From positions 42,950,189-43,014,188 of the forward strand of contig OV277869.1 of NCBI GenBank assembly GCA_922989275.2: DNA of 64,000 nt, written 5' to 3'. The first letter of the stretch is position 1. Each line of letters begins with the position of its first letter. Under the pieces are notes generated by a model. The model saw only the letters and a list, made by a program, of their open reading frames with translations, was not told the origin of the DNA and searched no databases. This stretch comes from Gari tellinella (lineage: Eukaryota > Mollusca > Bivalvia > Cardiida > Psammobiidae). Shown here piece by piece: positions 1-10,973 of the stretch. The translations under genes and the position numbers were made by a program.

Positions 1-525
1 GATAGTGAAAGCGTTTCGAAATATAGTGTACTGTCTGCCGACTGTCTTCACCAAGGATAAAAAAAATCATCCATAAACATCGAACTCTGAAAATATAACA
101 CGGCCATTTCGCCCCCTTGACAAAACGACCCTGTTACAAAGTTTCAGCTATAGTCCGTTTTTGATTTAATAAATAAGCGAACTTTGTTGTTTTTAATGGA
201 AATTGACTTTATGGGATGGACTGCTAATAAAGACTTATTTAGAGTTAAGAATAGTAACTGTACAGTTTATACACAAAAAGACACACTAATTATTATTTTT
301 GAAACTTTATTTACATGAGTAATCTAGCACAGATTGAGATACAGAATGAAAAGTTCAACAAAGTAATGTTTATGAACTTTATCTTATAATTTTGATCAAA
401 ATGATGTGAAACGTCAATTTGTAGATAATCGTATTGAAATAGCAAGTTGGAACCTGGTTTTGCAAGTAGAAAATATGGGCACTTGCAAAAAAATGCAAGT
501 GGGAAAAAATCTAAAGTTCTAGCCC
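1..525. other. Unassigned AT-rich sequence
   Basis: I see no coding region, hairpin or recognisable repeat here. A recognisable family A element begins near 526. Confidence 0.4.
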
Positions 526-699
526 TGCATTCATAAATATGTATAATACAAAATATTTCTATATTCTAGCAGATGATAGCTTAAAGCAGGCTGAAAGTAA
601 AGCAGAATGCGCTTAAAGCGCATTCTGCTTTACTTTCAACCTGCTTTAAGAGGATACCTATATTCAGTACTAGAGATATGCTATGTGGGAAAGGGTTAA
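526..699 (+). repeat. Family A MITE, 5'-truncated
   Basis: The copy begins inside the family A body and runs through the central hairpin (CTTAAAGCAGG arm, 578-650) to a right end reading GGGAAAGGGTTAA. The left TTAACCCATTACCCC terminus is missing. Hairpin loop and arms are intact. A minus-strand open reading frame over 581-898 is a by-product of this repeat. Confidence 0.75.
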
Positions 700-908
700 A
701 CACTGAAAATGAACATATAAGGAAAACAAATAGTAACTTGAATAAGGTTGGCAGTTTTGAAAACAGAAATAACCTTATGTAAATTTTACTGTCAGTCTGC
801 TTTAAGTAGCCATCTAAAAGCTCAGAGAAGTGTTGACGAGATTGCAGTAAAAATCTTGTAGTAGAAACACAACAATAACAACATGCACTATTGGCCATAA
901 AATATGTG

Positions 909-1982
909 TTAACCCATTACCCCTTAAATACGCATTTTGACGCATTTAATAAATTAATTCCTCCATTAAAGATTTTAGGTCCATTTTATATCATAATTAA
1001 TGTGCAATATAAGAAAAATTTCTTATATCCTTGCAATTAGTAGCTTAAAGCAGGCTGTAAGTAAAGCAGAATGCGCCTTAAGGCGCATTCTGCTTTGCTT
1101 ACAACCTGCTTTAAGTGGTCACCTACAGTGTTCTGCCTAGAAATCCAAAACTATGGGCCCCAGGGCCCACTGGACATGAAAAAAGGGGGCCATTTTTTAA
1201 AAGTGTGGGCCCCACATTTTTTGCCATGAAAATAATAGAAAACACAATAAAAATAACTTGTTTTCCAATTACGACATTCACCAGTGGTGTGCTCTTATTC
1301 TTAAATTGCTTTAGTCTAGACAGAGATTGTCATAGAATCTGACCCACTATTGTAAGCCAGCCACGTATGATCTTTTGACCACCTATGCTGAAAAGTTCAT
1401 CCCTTCTTTTTCTCGGCGGATATACTATTCGTGCGTTTCGAAGAGCTGTCAACTTTATCAGACTCGGCCGTCGGCTGGGGTGGAGAGGGGTTTCTGTTTT
1501 TGAGAATCAATTTACTACTTACGGTTGTATTCTGATCCGCAACAGCGTCATGCAAGTTTTCTCTTTGGTATACTTAATATTATTTTGGTCTAATTCCTTA
1601 ATTTTACTCCGCGTATTTCGAAAACTTTGAAAAAAGTCTATCAGTGTAGCTGCCTTACGTTTTTGGTCAGCCATCTTTCAACGAAACAAACGAGAAGGCA
1701 TGAGAAATTATCAGCGATTGGACTACAGCGGATACTTCCGGTCGACGTATCCAATGAAATTAGTCGTTTTAAATGCTCTAATAGTACGGATAGACTAAAA
1801 ACATTGACCGTCAGTGCGGGAAAAAAAAAATCGCGATTTTTTTAAGCGCGCCCTCGGGCCCATTTACGGGAATTTTTCCGCGCCTTTTGTGATTTTTATG
1901 AGCCAATGGCGCAAGGGCGCGGTCTGGGCAGAACACTGACCTATCTTCAAAACTATAAACAGGCTATGGAGTAATGTGTTAA
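909..1982 (+). repeat. Family A MITE split by an 813-bp insertion
   Basis: The left end TTAACCCATTACCCC is at 909 and the right end (gagtaatgtgTTAA) at 1979-1982. The hairpin (about 1050-1116) is intact. The body is interrupted just after the hairpin, in the conserved 'ggtcaccta' stretch, by the element at 1126-1938 and resumes with 'acctatcttcaaaac'. The nest dates the inserted element as younger than this copy. Confidence 0.85.
1126..1938. mobile_element. Inserted 813-bp TIR element, CAGTGTTCTGCC ends, 5-bp TSD
   Basis: It starts CAGTGTTCTGCCTAGA and ends in the inverse, TCTGGGCAGAACACTG. The 5-bp sequence ACCTA flanks it on both sides (1121-1125 and 1939-1943), and the family A host sequence is continuous without it. 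GC-rich GGGCCC-containing stretches lie near both ends. No transposase is visible, so it is non-autonomous. The CAGTG start resembles hAT-type termini, but the duplication is shorter than the usual 8 bp, so the superfamily is open. Confidence 0.8.
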
Positions 1983-2270
1983 AAGTACTAAGATTATGTC
2001 ATAGGTTTTTGTTTCCAAACTTTAGCCCACTTTATGCTGTCTGCACCTACTGCAAGGTTCTCTGACCCTGAACACTGTCAGTTCAATGAGATCTATCAGC
2101 AGTTCAATTAGTGATCGGCACTGAAATGTAATACTCCGACTCAAACTAATACTGACTGAAACTGTCTGAGCTGTGCCCAAGACAAAGATCTATAGCTTCT
2201 TGTGCAAGTCAGTGCAAATTACCCTGACAAGCTAGTGTCCATATATAGGACAGTGCAAGACTTTGTTATA

Positions 2271-2465
2271 CAGTCGAAACTCGATATTTTGAATTTGCTT
2301 AGATTGACCTTACGGTATTTCATATTGTTTTTATTTGATAAATCGATCTCGCTTAAGTCAAACATACCCGTATTTCAAAGTTAAAATGTGGCTAGACCAT
2401 GTTTCAACTTTGAAATTTGGGTATATTTGAACTAAAGCAAGTTTGAATTATCAAGTTTTTGACTG
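2271..2465. mobile_element. TA-bounded MITE, CAGTCGAAACTCGATA ends
   Basis: Inverted termini CAGTCGAAACTCGATA and its imperfect inverse are flanked by TA dinucleotides, as expected for Tc1/mariner-type insertion. An internal inverted pair (ACCCGTATTTCAAAGTT against AACTTTGAAATTTGGGT) makes a second hairpin. It has no coding capacity. Confidence 0.7.
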
Positions 2466-2509
2466 TATAATAACCCTTTCCTTCACATAATTAAGCACCA
2501 TAAGACGCC

Positions 2510-2767
2510 TTAACCCATTACCCCATAAATACGCCTTTTAACGCCTTTAATTAATTCCTATACTGAAGAAAATAGTTCAAATTTATACTTTCGAAAATAA
2601 AAATCATAAGAAATGTTTTCTATATTCTAGCAAATAATAGCTTATAATTAAAGCTGGCTGAAAATAAAGCAGAATGTGCCTAAAGGCGCATTCTGCTTTA
2701 CTTTCAACCTGCTTTAAGTGGTCACATATCTTCAAAACTAGCAATATGCTATGGGGTAAAGGGTTAA
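2510..2767 (+). repeat. Family A MITE, complete
   Basis: It runs from TTAACCCATTACCCCATAAA to ATGGGGTAAAGGGTTAA, with TTAA at both ends. The central hairpin at about 2648-2719 has arms of roughly 32 bp. A small insertion (TAATTA) interrupts the start of the left arm. The open reading frame across 2674-2943 is incidental. Confidence 0.85.
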
Positions 2768-2984
2768 TTGGGTTTTTAAGAGTGGCCTCTCAACACCAGT
2801 TTGACTGTACAAAATGTCACAATATGCCTACATGTACCAGTATGCTGTCTCCTATAATTATTAACATCTTATACATGTATTATCTTTTCCTTCTCTGTGG
2901 TGGCTCTAAAAATAGTATACGACATGAAAGCCAACTAGTGTGATACAAGATAAGTTACAAAGTCACTTGACTTACGGTATCTCA

Positions 2985-3232
2985 TTAACCCTTTGAACCC
3001 TAGTCCCGCATATAGGCGTCATTTTCAAACAGTGACCATGTCAATAGTACACTTGTTCTGTGCAAACAGTGAAGACCCAGATCAGAGGGTTCCGAAAGGA
3101 GCCCTCTGATCAGGGTCTTCACTGTTTGCCGTAATGCCAAACATTGACAAAAACCTTTAAAAGTCAGAAATGGACTTAACTTTATTGGAAACTGGAATTG
3201 TCCATTTAACGTTTCAGGGAGGAAAGAGTTAA
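2985..3232 (+). repeat. Family B MITE, complete
   Basis: It is TTAA-bounded: left end TTAACCCTTTGAACCCTAG, right end CAGGGAGGAAAGAGTTAA. The central hairpin at 3062-3129 opens with GCAAACAGTGAAGACCC and closes with its inverse around GGAGCCCTCTGATC. Length is 248 bp. The minus-strand open reading frame here is a by-product of the palindrome. Confidence 0.85.
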
Positions 3233-4325
3233 AGGACAAAGTCACCAAAACACAAGATTAGCAAGCAATTAAAGGAGTCATACTCATCATTCACTCTCAA
3301 TTCAAATCAGTCAGTCATGAGTTACCTCTCTTTGAATATTTGCATTTTTGTTCTTGACACTCAAATGTTATTTTGTCAGTCCAGATATTTATATTAAAAG
3401 GTTGCTTTAAGTCTCAACTTTACAGAAACTAGATCTGAGTGTCAAACAATTTCGATCCAGATCAAGCCCCACACTTGTGAGGCCTGATCTGGGTACATGT
3501 TTGCCATTTTACCTGTCAATAATTTTAAACTTCATTGCAAACGTGCAGAGTTAAAAATAAGAGTTATGTATCAGCTTACTTCATAGTGTGACAACCGGTA
3601 ACCAATGATATATAATCTTCCTGTCAAAAATATAACACACTATACCCCAAATATGTCTATACCGGTACCTTTAAAACAGCTGAAAATTAATACGACCCTG
3701 TCTTCTCCAAATGAATAGTTTCAAAATGTGCACTGCTATTCATCTAAATATGCTGCAAGCAATGTTAATGATTTAACACATTGCATGCATGTATGCTTAT
3801 TACGTACACATTAATGATTTATACAAATAGTTTGGACCAAGATGTCAGATGCTGAATATATTCCAACTCAGCATCACAGTTACATTCGAAATATTTGACA
3901 CTTTGAGTCTAAGCTTGAACTTACAAAAAATATGGAAGAAAAAGTCAATTTTAGATACAAAAAAACCTCTCTATTTTGACCACTAGATTGTGTTAATCAT
4001 CAAGACTAGTGTTAAGATGCTTTCTGTTTTACGTTCACCTCATTTTAAGCTGTCACCTGTCTAAAAGATTTACGCAATTATGTCAATAAGCATTCGTTTT
4101 AGTGGTCGTTTTAGTGGGGTTTTACTGTACATAGAAGGAGACTATACCTTTTCAAGAAAGACAACTTGTTCAGCAAGAAAAGGGTTAATTGAAAAGTGTA
4201 AGCTGATCTCATTCAATAACTTGTCAGTACTTTAAAGGTTTCAATAAACATAGAGCAATATAATACAGGCCAAAATGCTTCCCTACCACATTCAACATAT
4301 ACATGTATAATCATATGGACAGTCT
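3233..4325. other. Unassigned stretch with one decayed hairpin
   Basis: No gene is visible. At 3451-3514 a decayed stem (GTCAAACAATTTCGATCC, then a GATCTGGGTACATG arm) resembles the GGATCC-type cassette of families C and D. Around 4010-4060 a short piece resembles the family A right hairpin arm. The rest is unassigned. Confidence 0.4.
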
Positions 4326-4602
4326 TTAACCCAATACCCAATAAATTAATATGCGTTTTTAGGCCTTTAATTTTTACATTCCTCCACTAAAGGAAATAGT
4401 TCCACTTTGATACAGTCATGAATAATTATGTACCATAATTAATATTTCTATATCCTAGCAGATTGTAGCTTAAAGCAGGCTGAAAGTAAAGCAGAGTGCA
4501 CCTTATGGTGCATTCTGCTTTACATTCAACCTGCTTTAAGTGGCCACCAGCCATAGCTATCATCAATACTAGAAGTAGACTTTGTATGGGAAACAGGGTT
4601 AA
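4326..4602 (+). repeat. Family A MITE, complete
   Basis: TTAA ends are at 4326 and 4599. The hairpin at about 4469-4540 has the typical CTTAAAGCAGGCTGAAAG arm and a TGCACCTTATGGTGCA apex. The left terminus is slightly decayed (TTAACCCAATACCC). Confidence 0.8.
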
Positions 4603-4993
4603 GACAAAGTGAATCATAATGCTAAATACTAGGTTTGACGATATTCACAAAGAGAGTTTTTTGCATTATGCAATGTGCTTCTGTTCTTCATAAAGCAGTC
4701 ACCTGTTTTCGAAATATTAAAGAATACCTTAAAATATACTTGACACTTATGGTGAGTCATCTCTCGAAAGGGAAACCGGGAGTACCTGGGTAGTATATTG
4801 AATACAGTTATTCAGGTGTGACAATAAATGTTTGTACCTTTCAACATAGCAAGATTGTTGAATCCAAGATGTTGCCCAATCTTCAGACATTTAACTTGCC
4901 ATTATCTTTAAACCATAGCTTTCCCTATAAGTTTGTTTTCAGTATTAAAATAAGAATTGTGCTGTTTGTGTTAAAATGAGAATGCTGCATAAA

Positions 4994-5244
4994 TTAACTC
5001 TTTCCTCCCTAAAATTTTAAATGGACAATTCCAGTTTCCGTTTTAGTCTAGTCCATTTCTGACTTTTAAGGGTTGTTTTTGTCAATGTTTGGCATTATGA
5101 CAAACAGTGAAGACCCTGATCAGAGGGCTCCTTTTGGAGCCCTCTGATCTGGGTCTTCACTGTTTGCATAGGATAAGTGTACTATTTACATGTTTACTGT
5201 TTGAAAAGGACGCCTATATGCGGGACTAGGGTTCAAAGGGTTAA
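4994..5244 (-). repeat. Family B MITE, complete, reverse orientation
   Basis: It begins TTAACTCTTTCCTCCCT and ends GGACTAGGGTTCAAAGGGTTAA, the inverse of the copy at 2985. The hairpin at 5101-5167 is about 67 nt. Length is 251 bp. Confidence 0.85.
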
Positions 5245-5469
5245 CACATTTACCGGAAAGCCTAGTATTCTTTAAAAACATAAATGTGAGGAGATCACTT
5301 GTCCTATGTAGACCCCGAGCTAGTGTAGACCCAGCTAAATAGGCAGGAGCTTTCTGTCTTTCCTTTATTCTGCTGCAAGCAATCAATTATCAAGGTACAA
5401 GAAATGTTTCCTATATATAGCTCTTTATCAGGGTAGGGTACTTCTACCAGGAACATTTCGGTAATTGCT

Positions 5470-5704
5470 TTAACCCATTTGCGCTAAGTGGATTCTTCCA
5501 TGCTTACTATTGCATTAGTCCATTTTTTATCTACGGGGTGCGATGTCTAAATTTTCATTTTCATTATGTTTTACATTGATATTCCTATTAGTAAACAGTG
5601 TAGACTCTGATCAAATGCCACATTATGTGGTGTATGATCAAAAGTCTACACTGTTTGCCTTTGTTCTATAATTATATATAGGACCATGGGCACAAATGGT
5701 TTAA
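5470..5704 (+). repeat. Family I MITE (TTAACCCATTTGCGC ends)
   Basis: Ends TTAACCCATTTGCGCTAAG and the inverse-like CCATGGGCACAAATGGTTTAA give TTAA-bounded imperfect TIRs. The central palindrome at about 5593-5659 (GTAAACAGTGTAGACTCTGA arm) is related to the family B hairpin, but the rest of the body is not family B. It is the only copy recognised here. Confidence 0.7.
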
Positions 5705-5839
5705 AAGAAGTTACTATGAAGGAAAGGTTATATCTTTTGACATATCGATAGGAAGTACAAAACGATATAAATACATTTAAACAAGATCATATGTCAGGGA
5801 TTCTAAATGAGTGCAGCTTCAATCATAAAGTTACAGTAA

Positions 5840-6046
5840 AACCTTTGTACCCTAGTCATCAAGCATATAATTAATATGCATCTCCTGCAAACAGTGTCAC
5901 AAGGAAGGATATGCTTGACCTAGATACAAACAGTGTAGATCCAGATCAGGAAGGCTCCTAAAATACAACCCAGACCTATACAGTCAAAAATCGACCCTAT
6001 TAAATTTGAAATGGAACTGTCCGTTTGAAGTTTAGGGAAGACAGGG
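5840..6046 (+). repeat. Family B-like MITE, decayed
   Basis: The order of segments follows family B: 'accctagtcatcaagcat', an 'acaaacagtgtagatcc' arm, 'aatggaactgtccgttt', then 'gggaagacagggttat'. The right hairpin arm is lost and both ends are mutated. The assignment rests on segment order. Confidence 0.5.
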
Positions 6047-6117
6047 TTATACTTATGACATATGTACATACAATAAACTCTACAACAGCCTACATGTATT
6101 CTACAAATAGTAACAAC

Positions 6118-6314
6118 CAGGCTCCAGATAAGGGGGTAGTAAACTGAACAAATTTCTCATTCATTTCAGCACCGAATCCTATGGTGTTACTACTCATTAG
6201 AATCGTCTCGAAGAGACGATTCTAATGAGTAGTGACGCCATAGGGTAGAAATAGGGTTTAATGCAGAAATTAAGATGTTAGTTTTTGAAATACTGACCCC
6301 TTATCTGCAACCTG
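6118..6314 (-). repeat. Family E MITE (CAGGGCTCCAG ends)
   Basis: It starts CAGGCTCCAGATAAGG and ends CTTATCTGCAACCTG. TAACAA occurs at 6111-6116 and 6315-6320, consistent with a 6-bp target duplication offset by one base on the left. The central palindrome is TTACTACTCATTAGAATCGT with its inverse. Confidence 0.8.
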
Positions 6315-6715
6315 TAACAAACATTCACACCTACCTTTAATATATCAATAATTCCAGAACTGCATTCACTCAATACAAAACTTTATCATCCTCTATAGTT
6401 TCATAAACTCCTTATCCAACTAGGCTGAAATTTAGCACTAAATGTCAATCAGGAAGTCCCGATATAAAAACAGAAAGTTTTAACTAGGAGTTTCGCTTTA
6501 ATTAGTTCGTAAAATTTCCCATCATAACTTGTCAGATCTCAGGTGACAGTTGCGTACAGGATTACCTGAGTTAATGCTACTAATTGGCTATAAATAAATC
6601 ATCACCTTCTCAAGGCCGTCAATTACTGGATTAATTAACATTGCTACATGTATAACTTTTCCTCACACTGCTTGATCAAACAAATCTTGACTAAAGTTTC
6701 TGTGTCAGATAACCC

Positions 6716-6947
6716 TTAACCCCATAAATACTTAATTTATTCATCCACTGAAGAAAATAGTTCCAAATTATACCTTTATAAATATATACCATAAGACATA
6801 TTTTCTATATCCTAGCAAATACTAGCTTAAAGCAGGCTGAAAGTAAAGCAGAATGTGCCTTAAGGCACATTCTGCTTTACTTTCAACCTGTTTTAAGTGG
6901 TCACCTATCTTCAACACTAGAAATATAGGCTATGGGGTAATGTGTAA
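6716..6947 (+). repeat. Family A MITE
   Basis: The left end TTAACCCCATAAATAC is shortened. The hairpin at about 6824-6897 is intact with a TGTGCCTTAAGGCACA apex. The right end reads ATGGGGTAATGTGTAA, so the final TTAA is mutated. Confidence 0.8.
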
Positions 6948-6953
6948 ACCGAG

Positions 6954-7315
6954 TTATCTGTACTGAGCAAAAACAAAGCTGGAGATGTGCGGTGTTGGTA
7001 GCTTAATATGCTCAACTAAAGTAATGCAGAGAGCTAGCTTTCTGCATTTTGCATTAACATTTGGTTTCACTGGCTGTACTGAGCAAACACAAAATGTGAG
7101 ATGTGTGAGGGTTTCAAGCTTAATGCAGAACAAAGTAATGTAGACAGCTTTTAGCTTTCTGCATTTTGCATTAATAGTTTTTTTTTTTCACTGAACACTT
7201 AACTGTATGTACTGAGCAAAAACGAAATAGAATATGCATGGTGGTAGCTTAATGCTGAACTATATTAATGCAGAGAGCTCCTAACTTTCTGCTTTATTTT
7301 TCTGCCTGAATTTAC
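6954..7315 (+). repeat. Tandem array, three decayed units of about 116-133 bp
   Basis: 'tactgagcaaa(a/c)ac' recurs at 6961, 7077 and 7210. Each unit then has 'agcttaat(g)c', 'aagtaatgcagagagct' and 'ctttctgcattttgcattaa'. The latter pair forms a small hairpin like the family F cassette, so the array looks like a tandemly amplified family F copy. Confidence 0.7.
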
Positions 7316-7337
7316 TAAGTTATCTGTTTCAAAGACC

Positions 7338-7532
7338 TGCCCAGCGTTCATTAACTAAGGCGCTTCGTGGCACTTTGCCACGGCCTGCTTCCCTCAAGAA
7401 GCACAAAGGTGGAGTGACTATGGAGAACGACAAAAGCATGCAATGTTGAAGGCACATGAACCTGTGGGTGTCCTAAGGTAAGAGGGCCATGGCAAGGCGT
7501 CACGAGGCACTTTCGTTAATGAACGCAGGGCA
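7338..7532. mobile_element. 195-bp TIR element, TGCCCAGCGTTCATTAAC ends
   Basis: The left end TGCCCAGCGTTCATTAACTA is matched by the inverse of GTTAATGAACGCAGGGCA at the right. Further inside, GGCGCTTCGTGGCACTTTGC and an imperfect inverse extend the arms to about 50 bp. No coding capacity and no clear target duplication. Confidence 0.7.
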
Positions 7533-7653
7533 TGTACAGTACATGTATATATAGTTTGTTTTGTATTTACCAATATTATAATCACTGAACTAATTGATTC
7601 TCAAATGGGATCAGTAAATCCTCTCATATGCAGAAATCACTTATATTCCATTA

Positions 7654-7830
7654 CAGTAAAACCCAACTATAATTGCCACTCAAATAGACACTTAATGGTG
7701 GAAAAGACAAGACAAAGCTTAAAGCAAGATGACAGTGAAGCAGAAAGCTCCTTCAGGAGCTTTCTACTTCACTGTCATCTTGCTTTTAAAGCACCCACCT
7801 ACTCAATTGTAAAGAACAACTCTTCTCCCT
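7654..7830 (+). repeat. Family F-like foldback
   Basis: A left end CAGTAAAACCCAACTA follows a TA. A strong hairpin at 7716-7790 has the arm AAGCAAGATGACAGTGAAGC and its inverse around AGCTCCTTCAGGAGCT. The right terminus is uncertain. Confidence 0.55.
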
Positions 7831-7916
7831 TTATTGCGGTCAAAATAGCAGGAATTTCTGTATACTTATGCGGGGAAAACACTATATTTACTCCACTGTC
7901 AATTACCAATTAACGG

Positions 7917-8756
7917 TTTGATTTATACATTTGACATACACGGTATGCCCTTTTTTGCACGGTTGTAAAAGCCCACATACTTGTAGAAGTGTCAGACACT
8001 AAATCATGCACACAAAAAAGTCGTCCTCCTTACGGTAATACCCCTTAATATACACAGTCTATTTAGCCTCTAAAATGGAGAGTATCTAAAAATCTAAAAT
8101 CTTTATTGTCTACACCAAAATCTATGTTGTGACTACTCATTGGAACCACAGGTACTTGACACATACATCTAGATCTTAATTAATAATTATTAACCCCCCC
8201 CCCCCTTTTTTTTACTATACTTCTATTATAGATACAAGGTAAACAGCTAGTCTTTACTATCGACTTAAACTGATGCTAAAATAGACTCGATCGCCGATAT
8301 TCTCTTGTGGTACCCTCGGGAAAGGATTAATTTATCAATATCTACTTTTTATTTCATCAAATTCCGTCAAATAACGCCACAGTACGTGAATTATAACCAA
8401 AATGTGCATCAAAAAGTTTTATGTCTTTTTTCTGCAGGTACAATCAGAACTATACCTGTATTATCAACACCTACTTTATCCTAGCTCAGACAGTTATAAA
8501 ATAAACAACAACAACCTGCCACTTTGATTATTAAATCCTGAAATTATGATAAAATCCTATTTTCAAAAATTTATAGACAACCACTTTGTTTTGCAATACC
8601 AGTTATTGTACCACAATAAGGTATTTACAAGCAAAATTTATCCCTACACAAGACACTACACTCATCAATCAACACTTGAATACCAGACACAAATATTTGT
8701 TATTTTCACCTATTGATTGTATTGTGATTGTATTGACCTATTCCAGTGACTGCCTG
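7917..8756. other. Unassigned stretch with a C12T8 run
   Basis: No gene or repeat family is recognised. A homopolymer run of twelve C followed by eight T lies at 8194-8213 and may be an assembly weak point. Confidence 0.4.
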
Positions 8757-8980
8757 TTAACTCTTTGCATGCTGGGTAATTTTTTCGTCTGCAACAATTG
8801 TCATCTGCAAATGTTCTAAAATTAGCATTTTCATAATTTCTTTTCAAAACAGGGTCAGAATGGCAAACAGTTTGGATCCAGATGAGACGCCGCATTATGC
8901 GGCGTCTCATCTGGATCCAAACTGTTTGCAAAGGTAATCACTGTGGCAGATATATCCGCCGCTAGTGTGCAAAGAGTTAA
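8757..8980 (+). repeat. Family C MITE, complete, with perfect 67-nt palindrome
   Basis: It is TTAA-bounded: TTAACTCTTTGCATGCTGG at the left, GTGTGCAAAGAGTTAA at the right. The hairpin at 8863-8929 is a perfect inverted repeat of 33 bp with a single-base spacer (GCAAACAGTTTGGATCC arm, GCCGCATTATGCGGC centre). Overlapping open reading frames on both strands are mirror artefacts of the palindrome. Confidence 0.9.
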
Positions 8981-9175
8981 ACTCTTTGAACTGCCTACTA
9001 ATATTGTCACATGCAACAATTGTCATCTGTTTTCTCAAATTTCGTCTTCAAACACTTGGTCAAAGTGTCAAACAGTTTGGATCCTGATGAGACGCGGAGT
9101 TACTCCCCGTCTCATCAGGATCCAAACTGTTTGCAAAGGTAATAACGATTTCACTCTTACCATATAAAGAGATTT
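8977..9175 (+). repeat. Second family C MITE in tandem
   Basis: It starts at the same TTAA that ends the previous copy (TTAAACTCTTTGAACTGCC) and has the same order of parts, with a hairpin at about 9068-9134 (GTCAAACAGTTTGGATCC). The right end is decayed; 'taaagagatt' near 9165 is the likely remnant. Confidence 0.75.
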
Positions 9176-9453
9176 ACGCCAATCAATATATTTGAGAAAT
9201 TCCACACTTGTTTGTGAAATGCCAGTAAGATCAGGCAGTCAATTAATCTCGTTGTTTCGTCTCGCTATTGTTTCCTTATTATCAGATGATTGCACAAACT
9301 ATAAACATTCACACAACTGCACAGGGGTGGGACTCTAACAGGAAAAGGTATGTCCCCTAGAGCAAACAGTGTAAAGATTATGTACTTTATCTTTCACTTT
9401 TAAACCTTTCCTCCTAAAGCTTGTTTTCAGTGTTCAATCTGGCAGAAAAATTA

Positions 9454-9667
9454 TTAACCCTTAGCCCGCCAAATAAATTGTCGTCTGCTATATTTCTCGT
9501 CTGCTTCAAGTTTCAAAGTGCTTCAAAGTTGCTCAAAATTGCTGAAAATGTTGACCGAGTGTCAAACAGCTTGGATCCGGATGAGACGCCGAGTTACTCG
9601 GCATCTCATCCGGATCCAAGCTGTTTGCATATAGAGCTATAGTCGTGAGTGGCAGGCTAAGGGTTAA
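9454..9667 (+). repeat. Family D MITE, complete
   Basis: Ends TTAACCCTTAGCCCGCCA and GTGGCAGGCTAAGGGTTAA form TIRs on TTAA. The hairpin at about 9561-9628 carries GTCAAACAGCTTGGATCCGG, a variant of the family C cassette, within a different body ('tcgtctgctatatttctcgt'). Confidence 0.85.
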
Positions 9668-9856
9668 GTCAATCATAGACGTCTGTCAACAAATTAAGGT
9701 AGTAAGCCCCTCGTGAGATCGGGCAAATATCTGCTAATATCGATACTCTACGTAGAGTGATAAGCAACTAGTATAAGTGTTAAGGCAGGCGACTTCATGC
9801 ATTCCAAAAGTAAAGCATTTAATTATATTCCTACAGATGCAAATGATGTTTGACTA

Positions 9857-10102
9857 CAGTGGAGAATCTGTTATTCTTTCCCATTTAAACGCAAACGTAC
9901 GCAAACGCAAAGCACTAAAACGTAGAAAAGAACAACTTTTGAACAATTCTGATAATTCTTGTTTATCTTGGTGGCAAACAGTTTGGAGCCTGATCAGACA
10001 CCGGGTTACCAGGCGTCTGATCTGGCTCCAAAATGTTTGCACTGCGAATAATAGTTTTAGCGTAAACGCGTTTATTGGGAAAGAATAACAGATTCTCCAC
10101 TG
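9857..10102 (+). mobile_element. Family G MITE, CAGTGGAGAAT ends, TA target
   Basis: The TIR CAGTGGAGAATCTGTTATTC and its inverse close the element, each flanked by TA, as in Tc1/mariner-type elements. The central hairpin at about 9973-10040 has the GGCAAACAGTTTGGAGCC arm related to family C/D, flanked by purine-rich 'cgcaaacgc' motifs. Length is 246 bp. Confidence 0.85.
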
Positions 10103-10432
10103 TACATACCAGTACTTATACAGTACTTCTAGTAAATTTCATGAAGCAATTCAAACTTACCCAAATGTATTACCATAATTTACCCCAGTATTATACCTCT
10201 GTCCACCTGTTGAATTAGTTTTATCATTTTATCTTAATTTGTTTACAGGTAAACATTATACATGGACAACTTCATTATCTCTTCTTTATATCTTCACACA
10301 TGAAACGCAAGACAAAGGCATTCTTATCCACTGCTTTATCGGCCTCAAGCAGAAACAAACTGTATACAGTATTACTACTGCTATTATTAAAATCTAAATC
10401 CTGCACTCAATGATGAAGTTCAGATTTGTGGC

Positions 10433-10507
10433 AGCTTAAAGCAGGATGAAAGTAAAACAGAAAGCTCCTGTAGGAGCTTTCTGTTTTACTTTCATCCTAC
10501 TTTAAGT
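10433..10507 (+). repeat. Hairpin of the AAAGCAGGATGAAAG type
   Basis: AGCTTAAAGCAGGATGAAAG and its inverse surround AGCTCCTGTAGGAGCT. The flanks lack TTAA family A ends. It is related to the family F cassette; the element borders are not clear. Confidence 0.65.
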
Positions 10508-10543
10508 AATTATTACTTTATATACTGAAAATATGTCTACTAA

Positions 10544-10736
10544 CAGAGCACCAGATAAGGGTAGTTTTTTAAAAACTAAAATCTTTATTTCTGAATTAAA
10601 CCCTATGGTGTCACTACTCATTTGAATCGTCTCTTCGAGACGATTCTAATGAGTAGTAACACCATAGGATTTGGTGCTAAAAAGAGTGAGAAAATGTTGG
10701 ATTTGTTGAAATAACTACCTCTTATCTGGAACCCTG
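10544..10736 (+). repeat. Family E MITE, 193 bp, 6-bp TSD
   Basis: Ends CAGAGCACCAGATAAGG and CTTATCTGGAACCCTG are flanked by TACTAA at 10538-10543 and 10737-10742. The palindrome centre is CGTCTCTTCGAGACG. It differs from the copy at 15536 at only three positions that I could see. Confidence 0.9.
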
Positions 10737-10973
10737 TACTAAGTAACTTTTCTGTAGGTCACAGTAGACTTCATTGTATTGATCATTCACACTATTGATT
10801 GTTCATAAAAGTATAGCTTTTTGAAGGCTGGTTATAGATTATGATCTGCTCAAAATGGCATCTGCTGACAGCTATTATTTTCAAATTGAGGCTTTCTTTC
10901 CACACACATAAGTGTTTCATATTACAAACTCTTTAGATCATACTTTCAACCTGTTTTCCGTGATCACCTGTCT

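Noticed and set aside
8194..8213. C12T8 run as a structural element
   Set aside because: A single homopolymer run without partner G tract. It is more likely slippage or an assembly weak point.
8586..9167. Overlapping open frames on both strands
   Set aside because: Mirror-image peptides from palindromic family C elements.
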